Assembly (NCBI GenBank): GCA_009733715.1
Contig: WMKJ01000030.1
Location: 57,263-121,262 of the forward strand
Length of the DNA stretch: 64,000 nt
Direction of reading: 5' to 3'
Source of the DNA: Herpomyces periplanetae
Lineage: Eukaryota; Ascomycota; Laboulbeniomycetes; Herpomycetales; Herpomycetaceae
This document shows, one piece after another, positions 43,201 to 54,286 of this stretch. Both the position numbers and the translations under genes were made by a program. Every line of letters starts with the position of its first letter. Position 1 is the first letter of the stretch. A model generated the notes under the pieces. The model ran no database searches, was not told the DNA's origin, and saw nothing but the letters and a program-made list of their open reading frames with translations.

Positions 43201-43684
43201 ACTCCCTCGTACCAATTGACCTCATCTTCTATCCACCCACTTTATACGTTTTCCCTCTTTTTGCTTGATCCTTTCCGCTCATCCATCTAAATATTATACC
43301 TCCGTTTTGCCCACCGCCCCACTTGAGTCCTGCTTCTTCACCTACTAACGCGCGACACGCGCGCGCTCAACTCTCTTCGTACTCGTTAAGTCCTAAAGGA
43401 ACACTTCTCTCATATTTCATCTTTCACTTGTATCTATCCTCCACCTGATCTACGCAGCGTTGTTATTTTGCTACTTTTCCCGGCAGTTTTAATCCCTTTG
43501 ATCATCCCCGCCCTTTCACTCTGCTTTGCAATATAGCCTTGCACTTGGAGCTACAATTGCTATTTAATTTTGCATTTGTTCAAATCATCTACGCTTACCT
43601 CTTTCATTGGAATCATTGTCCTATTCCCTCCAAAACGTTTCCCAATTGGATTTTGTCTACCCGACATCATCCACCCCCTACAAT
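40207..43684. other. 3.5 kb pyrimidine-rich intergenic region
   Basis: Between the divergent SEC15 and Mei2-like genes. From about 40540 to 43560 the plus strand is dominated by C and T, with very few G, most extreme at 42650-43500. ORFs inside (41119-41358, 42083-42319, 42377-42658) have the biased composition expected from such DNA and no family match. It probably contains the long 5' leader and promoter of the Mei2-like gene; an unseen intron-rich gene or a non-coding RNA cannot be excluded. Confidence 0.45.
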
Positions 43685-46349
43685 ATGATGGCCATATCGT
43701 CTTCGATGACCCGTCAAAATTTCCCTTTACCTTGCCGCTCCACCACCAACTTTTGCTTGCCTCAAAATGGTTCAATCGTCGCAAATGATGATATACTGAA
43801 CGACTCTCCTAAAAATGCAAACCCCACCCTTCTGGCACCATTGATCGAATTCCCAGTATCAAACAACTTGATCGGCGCTTCCGACGATTTTGCATCAACT
43901 AAAATCAATGACCTGAGAATGATCGGAGAATCAAACATAAATTATTATGAGTCGTTACGAGACCAGTCCTTCAGTAACTCATCGGTATCCCTTTTAGCTC
44001 AAAACCCTATGCCTATAACTCTACGAGAGCTTACAGAGACTTCTGTCGCTGATGACCATGATGGCTCTGCTGCACTCAACTTTTCTTCTCAATCGTCGGC
44101 TTCTAGTGTATCAGGTTTATCACCCCACCCATTCATGGGTCGAGCAGACAGCCTAACTCAGTTCGTCCCTTTTTCAAATGAGGCCGTCGGCGAAAATTAC
44201 GTTACTCATTGGATTGCCATTCGCGGTGTTGACCCAAGTGACGTTCATTCTGGGCTTGTCGCTAACATCCTTAGAAAAGTGAGTTTGCAATAGCATCTTT
44301 AATACTTCGCTCCATCCTATTACATCAAGTTACCAGTCCTTACTGGTTTCTGCATATTATATCCATTCCGACAATAGGATATTCCGTGCAATCATCATTT
44401 GTACCTTCTCTTTATACCTATTGCACTAATTTCATCTTAGTCTTTGTCACGTCCTATTCTATCGCTACACGTCACTCTGTGTTTATGACAGCTAACATCC
44501 GTTGCTATAGAAGTCCCCAATGTTTCTCCGTGCCGTGGAAGCCATTGTTGCTAATGTCTTGCACTTTGAAATTGACGGACTGAAAACCGCCCAGTATGCC
44601 AAAACTGCTGTTAGCCTGGTCAATCCAAGCTGGTGGGGCGAGTTTGTTGCAAAACCTGCCATAGTGGGCTATCAATCTAAACTCATGCCGATACAAGTCT
44701 TAGAAGGTCAAATGAGGGTTACTGTGAGAGTTGGCAAAGCTGGTAGTGCAAACACTGATCTCCTTCAACCCAATGGTTCCGATTTACTCTTTCAGAGGTT
44801 ATGCAAGTATCTTCATCAATCGTGGGGCGAAGTTCGAACGGGAAGAATAACCCGTTTTGACTTGGAAGAGCGAATCCTTATCTTTCGTATTGAACTTGAC
44901 TCCCTTCTAGCATATAAAACCCTTATAGCCGAATGTCGGGGAAAGACCATCCAAATAGAGGTACGTGTCTTCTCTGATCAGATTGCACTTCGTTATCTAA
45001 CTCATTAATAGGGCATGGACGTCAGTCTGGAGGAATGGCCAGCTCACGAGGATACTGCTTCATCCCCGTCGGAGACACTAAATAAATACAGTTACGATGC
45101 TTTGTCATCTGAACGACGGGCTGCATCGAATGCATGGCTGAACCATTCAAGCTCCAATGAACATTTATCTCGGGTTGGAAAAACTTCTCCCGTCTATCCT
45201 CTTCCAAGTTTAAGTGCCACTGGGAGGTTGCCGATCACATTCCATCTGACGAACTCGGTATCTAAAGAGAAAATACTCAGTGGTCAAGATGTACGCACGA
45301 CGGTATGTTCGAAATTAAATCCCCACTTTAGTTTTCATAATAACTTACATCTTTATTAAGATTATGCTACGCAATATTCCAAATCGAATTGATGTGGTAA
45401 GTTCAAAAAACATTGGAACCGGGTTATGAGCTAATAATTATTCCAGAAACAATTTAAAGATTTTCTTGATGCTACTAGTTTTGGACGTTATGATTTTTCA
45501 TATTTAAGAATTGGTTAGTTTCTTCAGAAAATTATTTCAAGATTGTTTGAATAAATGCTAATCTGTGGCGAACAGATTTTCAGACCAATAGCAAGTATGT
45601 ATACATCATTGCTCGCCCTTCTTTTAATGCATACAAAACTGACTGGTCGGGTAGCGTTGGTTATGCATTTATAAATTTTGTCGACGTAAGTGCTTTCTCA
45701 TGTTCAATGTTTTGAGTATTGATGTAAATTGCTAATATTACTTTAGGCCAACAGTATTATCCCCGTAAGAAATCGCAATACGTCATTGAAATTTTAACAG
45801 TTATCATATTGACTTCCATTAGTTTGCAGACGCCGTGGCAGGTCGTCAATGGGCTGAATGGGGATCCCAAAAGACCGCGCAAATCTCGTATGCAACGATT
45901 CAGGGAAGAGATTGTCTAATTCAAAAATTTCGAAACAGTTCTGTGATGCGGGAACATCCCGATCACCGTCCCAAAGTATGCCATTTCATCTTAGTTGTTA
46001 CGCCCTCGTTCGACTGACATTTTTGTAGTTATGGTACTCTTTTGCTTCTAATGTGCCATCTCAATTCATCGGAACGGAAGAGGCTTTTCCCGGACCAGAT
46101 AATCACTCAAAGCTCCAAAGGTCAATCGATAACGCTACTCATCAGGGTGAGCTTTCCCAGTCACGTGTCTGCACGGCGGTAGACCCGCTAACCCGAACGT
46201 CAGGCTTGTATCCTCCAAGAGCCGGTGAGTCATATGCTGAGGAGCGCAGCCGTCGCGGATACTGGGATAGAGGAACGATACACGAGTTGGCCGAGAGACT
46301 GCTGTACTTTGCCGAGATGCGCTGCAGCCCGACATCTCGTCGACGCTGA
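43685..46349 (+). CDS. Mei2-like RNA-binding protein (C-terminal RRM_2 domain)
   Basis: Related to Mei2, the RNA-binding switch for meiosis in fission yeast. Ten exons: 43685-44278, 44511-44960, 45012-45302, 45361-45396, 45447-45513, 45576-45594, 45655-45685, 45747-45764, 45823-45975 and 46029-46349, giving 659 residues in frame. The C-terminal Mei2-type RRM reads IMLRNIPNRIDV, KQFKDFLDATSFGRYDFSYL, RIDFQTNSNVGYAFINFVDA, NSIIP, then WAEWGSQKTAQISYATIQGR and CLIQKFRNSSVMREHPDHRP. An upstream block, THWIAIRGVDPSDVHSGLVA, matches the region before the N-terminal RRM. The N-terminal 200 residues are Ser/Asn-rich and probably disordered. The start is the first ATG in the open frame and could be extended by an upstream exon; the first intron (44279-44510) might hide another small exon. 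The C-terminal domain is certain; a meiotic role is inference. Confidence 0.85.
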
Positions 46350-46424
46350 TATCTTCACCCTTTCATTCCATCTAATGTGATTCGATATCCGGACTTTTGG
46401 TTTTGTTTTATCATGTGAATTTTT

Positions 46425-46756
46425 TTAATGGGACCACGCTGCGCCTATTATTTTTAACAGCCTAGCCCCCAGCACGGTTTTCTTTATCCCTAATTGATAT
46501 GCCCGCTTGATTGCCCCATTTACGGAGATATCTTCCTCTAAGATAAATTTTACCTTTCAGCATTAGTATTATACTTAAACGTCATCGGTTGGTCCTGAAA
46601 AAGCCGCTACCGAATTTGCTTTTCGGATTTACCTCGGTCCTTCAGCTTTGGGTTTCCCCTCACGAAGACGTTTTTCAATGTTGCACTCTCCGCTTTCCGA
46701 TTTTGAGAATATTCCGAGTGAAAGTCGCCCGATATAAATGGATCAGCTGCCTCCAT
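46425..46756 (-). CDS. Small hypothetical protein (78 aa), two exons
   Basis: Reads as a real gene but I recognise no family. Exons 46756-46633 and 46537-46425 are joined through GTAAAT...TCTTAG, splitting a Glu codon, to give 78 residues. The N-terminal half reads MEAADPFISGDFHSEYSQNR then ESATLKNVFVRGNPKLKD; the second exon reads EDISVNGAIKRAYQLGIKKT then VLGARLLKIIGAAWSH, an amphipathic, basic helix-like tail. An in-frame stop lies nine bases-triplets at most upstream of the ATG, supporting this start. No signal peptide or zinc ligands. The gene is tail-to-tail with the Mei2-like gene (75 bp between stops). A small mitochondrial or ribosome-associated protein would fit the size and charge, but that is only a guess. 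Confidence 0.5.
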
Positions 46757-47995
46757 CGAATTGATTTTACCCAGTTACATACTCAACAGTCTTAAAGCAG
46801 TTGAAAAATCTTAAAGTGAATTGTTCAGCTTAAGTTTCTTATCTAAATCTTTTAACTGTGCTAGGTTATACTCCTTGCTTATCTTCATGAGCTCGTTGTT
46901 TCATGACTCACTGATGCTTGGTACCACCGGGGTCAGCGTGATCCTTACATGTGAGTTGTGCCGCGCGCTGGAGGAGTCACTGAGAATTATCACATGCATT
47001 TTTGCGAAAAGTGATGTTTTCAAGAACTGGTCAACACATAGTTTCTCGTTTTAAAATAAGCATTGTTAATCACGGTTGGGCCTTTGTATGTGTCCCTGGA
47101 ACCATTTATCCATAATTGTGGATATTCGATCATAAAAGAAAAATTACAAACTGTTCTTGTGCAAACTGCAGTTTGTTTCTTGACAATTTAAAATATCTTA
47201 TTATTTCAGTTTGTTTTGGAGAATTCGAGCCGTTAACGTCTTTTCGGTGTTGGTATGTTCGTACGGACATGGAGCAGGCTAGCGTGTTTGCCCGTTCAGC
47301 GTTGGAAATGGTTGAAGCTCGGAAGAAATTTGAGTTGGTCGTCTGCGACAAATCTCAGACAAACTTTTTTACAAAAAGGCTCTAGTGATTGGCTACATTA
47401 ACAGTTCAATAGTACGCATATTTGTATGTAGATATCTTACTGTAGTTTATATGTATTTTAACACATTTGAATTAAAAATTCAAAAAAATATGGATGTGAG
47501 TTTACAAAGGAATGGAATTGGTTGATTTTTCCGGTTTAGCGTATAAATATGGAGTAAGAATTATGCATGGTGCCGACAAAGGTCATTATCGAACCCCGAG
47601 TAACTAAAATACGGTGACGTAATGATGTTTGTGAAGGTGGGCTAATCTAGTCGAAGATTTTGCGATGGGATATTCAGTGGATATACAACCTTTTCTTCAG
47701 CAACGCAATAAAGCAAAATATTAAGCCGGGCAGTTCATCAATTCGTCCGTGTACTGAATAAGCCAGTACACCGTGCCTGATCAGGTGACAGTGTGAGCGG
47801 CACATCAATTATCCGAAAATTGAGGCGAAGCTTAGTAATGCAATGTTTTACGGTTAGCGAGGGAGAGATATTGAAGGAAGATCGTTCAAGAGAGAAATGC
47901 ACTGATTAACTCTGGGCAAGTTATAAATTTTGCGGAGGAAGATTTATCGTGATTATTTTGCTAGACATTTATATAAGGGGAAGGACAGCGGAAAT
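46757..47995. other. Intergenic region upstream of eL39 and of the 78-aa gene
   Basis: Divergent promoter space of about 1.2 kb. The ORF at 47116-47385 ends in a plausible helix (MEQASVFARSALEMVEARKK) but is antisense to another ORF and has no known match. No RNA gene recognised. Confidence 0.35.
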
Positions 47996-48404
47996 ATGTC
48001 GGTAAGTGAAACGTTCTGGTAGTGTTTTGACGGCAGATATACGTCGCGGATGGATGAGTGATTCCGGGTCAGTTTTAACGAGTTGTGGGTTTATTAAATA
48101 GTCGCATAAGTCGTTTCGTACGAAACAAAAGTTGATCAAAGCTCAGAAGCGAAATCGACCAGTTCCACAATGGATTCGATTGCGTACGGGAAACACGATA
48201 AAGTGAGTGAATATTGACTTGAACACATTATACGTTAAGCAAGGGGACACCGTTTACGGTTTTGCTCGAGCTGGCAAATAATGTTGAAAGGGTGTTTCAG
48301 CAGATGATGGGTCAAGTACGAATGTGTGTGTGCGTTAACATGATTTATCTTGCAGATATAATTTTAAACGTCGTCACTGGCGTAAATCGCATCTTGGAAT
48401 TTAG
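47996..48404 (+). CDS. RPL39: 60S ribosomal protein eL39
   Basis: Small basic ribosomal protein lining the nascent-peptide exit tunnel. Exons 47996-48001 (ATG TCG only), 48102-48202 and 48356-48404 give 51 residues, exactly the family length. The sequence is family-typical: [49 protein letters not shown] stop. Splice sites are GTAAGT...AAATAG and GTGAGT...TTGCAG. The protein is far too broken up for ORF calling; the overlapping ORF 48262-48537 is a shadow of exon 3 in another frame. Identity is certain from near full-length similarity to eukaryotic eL39. Confidence 0.96.
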
Positions 48405-48669
48405 GCGACATTGGTGCTCAGGGTTAATGATTAGCGCACTCTATCACTTGACGTTAGTAGAAAGATTAGCATGGCTGTACATTCATACGCTTAACTTGTC
48501 TTTCACCATTTTTACGCGTGTGTGTATGCTATATTAACAGAGGTGCACGTGTGAACGAGTTAAATATATAATCAAGTTTCATTGTACGCCTCGATCAAAT
48601 ACAATCATTACCTGCTCTACACACATTAGTTTAATCATGTTTATGTAGTCGTACACTCGCGTACTGAGG

Positions 48670-49767
48670 TTAATTGACGTCCACATCTACGATTAAACAA
48701 GTTTCCTCACGTCGTCCACTACAGGCGAGTACTTGAACGGAACGATTGTGAAAGAGAAATACTGAACTACTTCCTGCGAATAGTACGTCCTCTTCACGAC
48801 CGAAACGGTTTGCTAATGCCACGTAAATTTTTTCGTTTGGCGTAGTATTCATTAACAAAGGGTGAAGACGGTTTAGCCAGTATGCGACGGTGTCTGCGTG
48901 AGGTGAGGTTGCCATTTCTCTAGAGGCTTCGTTATCATCATCATTGTCATCATTGTTGTTGTTGCCATCATCATTGCTTTTATCGTGATTTCCGTATTCT
49001 GAGGGTAAGCACAGCCAAGCCATGCTTAAAGCAGCTATGTTTGGTTTTTCATGCCAGATGAATTGGGCAAAATCTCGATCGTCATTTGAATAATCGAAAT
49101 TTTTCGGATTTAAATCCATACAGATTCCCATGCAGACTTTCCCCAAGTCTTTCGTACGGCCACTATTAGGTTGTGATATAGTTGAACTGCTTCCCTCCAT
49201 GCCATCACTGTTCCGTGATGGTTCGTATTTAACATAGCCCGAAAAAAAGCCTTGCCCTTCTTCAGCCCACGCTTCGTCCGCCACAAATAGGTAAGTTTTA
49301 CGATAGTTCACTACCACACTTCCACTCGGCGCTACGGTCACCATGGAGTTATAGTAGTGTTCGCCTTCGTTGGCCTCTCCACTTTGGCTACTTTGTGCTC
49401 TTTCAGGATATCCCACAGTTACATAAGCTCCTAGATCACGCGCCGTTTCTGCGGCCCAGAGAGTAGTTATTCCTGCTGCAGTTGGTTCGAGGAAATCATC
49501 AATATCCTCCCGATTCTCAAACGTGTACCCTGTGCCAAGTTATTTGTTAACGCAGAACCACCCCCAAACACGGCTGATCCACTTAACGTGTGCCTTACTA
49601 CACCTACCGGTAAACGCCATTTCGGGCAATATTAGCCATACCACATCTTCTTTATCACTGGCAGCTCGCAACTCATTGGCATACTTGGACAATACGGTAC
49701 TGGCTCGTTGCATATTCTCCTGAACCTGTCGTAATTTCGGATCGAATTGAAGCAAAGCTAACTTCAT
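48670..49767 (-). CDS. NTA1: Protein N-terminal amidase Nta1 (nitrilase superfamily)
   Basis: Deamidates N-terminal Asn and Gln so the products enter the Arg/N-degron pathway. Exons 49767-49608 and 49529-48670 give 339 residues; a Gly codon is split. The nitrilase Glu-Lys-Cys triad is visible: Glu in LILPEMAFTG, Lys in VVNYRKTYLF and Cys in VCMGICMDLNPKNF. Family features also include LALLQFDPKLRQVQENM, YTFENREDIDDFLEP and NIAALSMAWL. An insert of Asn/Asp repeats (NNNNDDNDDDNE) lies after CLPSEYGNHDKS and is probably a surface loop. An upstream Met (49836) would add a short Gly/Phe peptide; ATG 49767 was chosen because it starts at the first conserved strand. The original open frame runs past the donor into intron sequence. 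Confidence 0.88.
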
Positions 49768-52700
49768 GACGTTACACAAGCGTGAGTTTGCCGGTATTCC
49801 AAACTTTATTAAACCTAACCGTGAATAGAAACCCAAAGCATGCGACCCGAATATTTCTTACACTGCCTAAACATACATACACCATCCATATCTAAAATTG
49901 ATTACAAAGCTTACTACCAAACTTGGCAAGAGAATTGGCAAGTTACTGTGATACACGGAAGCACGCTCTCGCAGGCAAATTTAAGAGACGCGCCAAAGAA
50001 AAACATGAAGGGAAGAACGACAAAACGGAACTCCGTAACCCTTCCCCGACACCTCGCACAAGGCGAACAGATACCGATGAAAGATACGGGAATTCGCGTC
50101 AGCCGGAGGCAGTGCAGGTACCGGCGACACTGTGAGATGTGGGATAGGCAAGCCCAGCGCCCACACCGCGGATGCCAAAAATAGGTATAATCGAGAATTG
50201 TCTCCAATAGAGACGTTTCAGCGATTAAACTGAAAAGAACAGATACTACACTTGATCTAAGCCCTGAAGAGAACGGTCAGCCTTTATCGAGACAACAAAA
50301 CAGAATTCCTAGATATAATAGAATAGAAAGTTGGGGTCCACTTACAAAAGGCAAAGAGAGCTGAGGGACAAAAACGGAGGGAGTATCGAACGGTATTTAT
50401 ACACAAGGTCGTTGGCGTTTAGATGTCACCATGATCGCATTAAGAAAGTTCCAGACAAATACTTACAGGGATATCCATGTTAAAAACATCGGTGTGATTC
50501 ATAAGTGGAACGTAGCTAATATAATTTAATGTGATATTCTGCGTTAATTGGACGAAGTAAGATTGGCTTGTAGGCTGTGTTCCGAACTCGGCAAGTGACA
50601 TTGTGTATCAAATGGTACTAGTAAAAATTTCGTAACTTTTGCTTACATACAATTATACTTGCCGACTAAAGCAATCCAGCAGCAGACTTTTAATAATAAC
50701 CAAGTTGATCTCGCAGGGGACACGATATATGCACATTATCGTTCAAATTTGTAATCCAGACTTCTCTATTGGAAAAGTGGCTGCTGGGTAATTTTATCGT
50801 GACAATTAGTGAGGGATAGTGCCTTCCCAAATTCAAAGGACATGGACTGACTCACTTGCTACCAATATATTAGTCTATACTAGTTAATTGCCCGTCACTG
50901 TGAAATTAATATTGTGCATTCAAGTTTCTCAACCTATTAATTCCCGTCTGCCTTCCTTTTCGAGCATGTGTACGTGAGGATGTACGTAATTCCACTGGGA
51001 CTCGCTTAATTTATGCGGAATGTGTGTGTTGCTGCTCCTCACCCGGTGAGTGTCGTTTAAGTTACTTGGCCCATTGGACTGTTACGTAATAGGTTACTTG
51101 GTGCGTGCGCACACAAACTCGCTTAATCACTTGCTTGTCTGGAGAATTACCAGGCGTGGGTTGACGAATTTGTTTTTTACCAGATAGCGACTATCAGGAT
51201 ACAATTTTACAGGAGTAATCACGGTGAGTATTGCTGGGTACCAGCGAAAAGCAAAATCGGAATAATCATCAAGGCAATACGCTTCTGGGACTAAACACGA
51301 CCTCTTAAATCAGCCTCGTGTTCGTGCATCATAAAACATTGACCAAACGCAGATTTCTGGCATTTATCAAACTGTTTTATGCCAGGATGCAATTCATGTG
51401 ACTTTCAGTTATATTTGTGTATTCTACATTTTATGCGAGTACTATTTTGATTCATCCGTTCGTATTTATATATATTTTTATTGCGCAGCTGTGGAGTAAC
51501 GTTAGTCTTAGCACTGTATTCTTCGCAGTCTTTAACTGGATTTGCTATGCGATGTGATGCACAAATTTATTTTCAATGTAAACCCCTCTAAATGAAAGCA
51601 CTGTTTATATTGTTAACATTCCTTCGCTAGCAACAGTGTGTCACTTTGCCCTTAAATTTTTGGTACGCCCTTCTATATCACGCGAGAACCATGTAGTAAG
51701 TTTATAGTCTAATAGAGTAAGCTCATCAATGTGGCTTAACTTAAGGTAAATCAGGCGAGCTTAACACGCGCTTACTATGGAAATTGTTTATGTTGATGTG
51801 CCGCCTAGGTTAACAGGAGAGTTTATACAAACTTGCAGATCCCAAATTAAACGTTTAGAACAACACTCATGTTTACATACAGTATTCGTTAAGGTACTGG
51901 TATTTTGTGAGAAAACAAAAAGGAAATAGAGTAGAGGAAGACAGTCGATCTCTGAATTTGACACAAAACAAGTTGTTCATTTCGTCGTAGTAGATATTAA
52001 ACTTCCAATACTCGTGCTGGGACAAATTCCATACTTCGTTTAAGTTAGAGATTTGGATATTCTGCTTATCATGAAAGAAAACTCACCATCACATCCAAGT
52101 GTACACCATCATAAATGTTCTAGCGCATATACTTCAAATATGACTTCTGTAACCCGAAAACACGTGAGCATTCCCGTTGGTTACACAGTTCAGTAGTAAC
52201 CTCGACTCGTAGAATGAGAAAATGCATAAAATTTTCGAGCATACTTGTTCAAGCTAACCCATCAAAACAGCAATAAACACGTTTCAAGAAACATTATTAC
52301 TATTCACTACGGTAATTACTATTCCTTCTGCTAGCTTTACCAACGTAAATTAGCTACATATCCAAATTGGTACATCGTTACGACGTATTGCGCTATGGAA
52401 CAGTTTATAAACAATTCACGTAGTAAAAAAGACTCTCGAGTTTTCAAAAACACTACAATATCCATAATTTTCTAACATTCAACCCCAAACTTTTTATTTC
52501 GCCCCTCTTTCCCCAAGTCAACGCTCACCTCGCCAACATCACCAAAATCTTTCTCTAGAAAACACGAAACTTTTACCCAGCTGTGATCACGTGCATTGCT
52601 CCAAAAGCCCTTCAGTCTTGGCGCGGGAAGTCACCAGATAGGCTTCTAGAAGGATTCTAGAAGACGGATGGAACATTTTTCGAATTACCGGATTAGGAAA

Positions 52701-54286
52701 TACTTTGACCTGGAAGATTGGCGCGGAAGAAGTTGCGCTTGGAAATCAATGTAAGAGTAGATTTAAACTAGAATAGAAAAGATAATGGAGAACGGACCAA
52801 AGTGTGGGAAATTAGAGCATAATTGTTCTTCAAATGTACCGAATACAACGAGCAACTAGTAATGTTGAATGTACCATTAAGTCGAGTACATCAAGGGTTG
52901 TCAATTACATGTCGACTGATACGCTTTAATGAAGCTTTGATGGCTTTTGAACTTTATCACAGAAGTTTCAGACTGAACTACGGTGTAGGAATTATTTACA
53001 TAGCATTTTCTTTGTTCAAACGTATCAGTTCTCGGGTCAAAAATGGACCATAGTGTTGACGTTTAATCGTGTTGCTATTGACTTTGACAATCCAGTGCGC
53101 ACTTACATTTGATAACTCAATTGAGACATGCCCTATGCCTTTATTCATGACTATAAACGTTAAAAAGTCGAAGCATTATTAACTGTGGGCGTGGATACTT
53201 GCATTTGATGACTTTGTTGGCATTGTCGCATAATCGAACTCGTTTAAGACATCTGGATAGCGTTCCTTTTTCATACAAACCCTTTACCTGAATTCCCGAT
53301 TCGATCAAACACTTTTGAAGCATCAATCCGTCGTTTCATGGCGTGCGCGGGCAATAAATCTGTCTGTCGCCGTGCGGAATAGCTGCGATATGACTATTGC
53401 CCAAGTGTACCAGGCGTCCAGTTAAATTGAATACAATTAATACAACCGAATTAATGTAACCCTTTGCGCAAATTTCTCGCCTTATAATACACAGAACTGA
53501 GTGGATCATCATCCAAAATTACTATATCAGCAGCTTGAACATTCAGGTTGTCTAAGTAGCGATTAGCGCTGCTCGCCGTTACAACTTAGAGGCCGTACTA
53601 TATTGTACGTTCCTCGACCATCTTCCCTGGCTATGATAATGCTTTCCCTAGTCTCTTGTTCGCATGAATAACACATGCACTCACAAACGAACTAATGAAT
53701 GATTAACAATACATAACCGGGCATCCCTAGAGAAAATAAATGGTCAATCAGAGACAACCTCGCAGATACAAGTACACAAAGACGATGGCATCGACCTGAA
53801 TTCTTCAGTTCTGTTCCTGATTTTCCTGTTCATCAGCCATTGCTCTTTATTCGGGCATACACTTGTACAAAATGCTTCCTGTAGTGTGGGCTTTTATTCC
53901 AGGTTCTCAAGATTCTCCAACACCCGACTAACAACTTTTTCACTCTCACCGTGCAAACATTCAGGTGTTCAACTGACTTTTCGGAGAATACAGTCGGACA
54001 ATATCACTCAGTATTTTCCGATGGTATCATGCTCTTTGTCGCTTGGTTAACATAAAAATATCCAATATGGACGCTTCTATACCCTTGCAAATCAACTACA
54101 ACACTATGTCTAGCTTTGCCTTCACTTGTCGATTCAGCTTTCCCCTTTCTCCTCTGTGACTTTCTCGTGCACAAAGTTGTCAGCATCACTGTCATACCAT
54201 TGATTCGTACCTCTGACTTGACAAGGTGTACGTGGGACGTGCACTTAAAGTGTAATTCATCGTGAATTGATACATATACCTTGACC
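49768..54286. other. 4.5 kb region without a supported gene
   Basis: Upstream of NTA1 and of the 682-aa gene. Part 49840-50210 has overlapping ORFs on both strands (70-114 codons) and higher GC; none resembles a known family. 50210-52600 is AT-rich and shows nothing. A duplicated TTCTAGAA palindrome is at 52644-52662. ORFs at 52823-53053 and 53141-53326 have no match. On the minus strand 53585-53451 a short frame resembles the end of an SNF2-type helicase domain. The ORF at 54004-54363 (minus) overlaps the next gene's start and looks like a shadow. Confidence 0.35.
53451..53585 (-). pseudogene. Possible SNF2-helicase-like fragment
   Basis: A minus-strand open stretch of 44 residues, bounded by stops, reads NRYLDNLNVQAADIVILDDD then PLSSVYYKARNLRKG. 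It recalls the end of SNF2 helicase domains (L-x-AAD-x-VI-x-x-D-x-x-x-P...QA-x-R-x-x-R-x-G). The Trp of the W-N-P motif and the Gln/Arg residues of motif VI are not preserved, and I see no upstream helicase motifs. It may be a decayed fragment, a terminal exon of an unseen gene, or chance. Confidence 0.22.

Noticed and set aside
45595-45654. Open segment IIARPSFNAYKTDWSG as coding sequence of the Mei2-like RRM
   Set aside because: It interrupts the family sequence between QTNS and NVGYAF; GTATGT and GGGTAG sites with matching phase show it is an intron.
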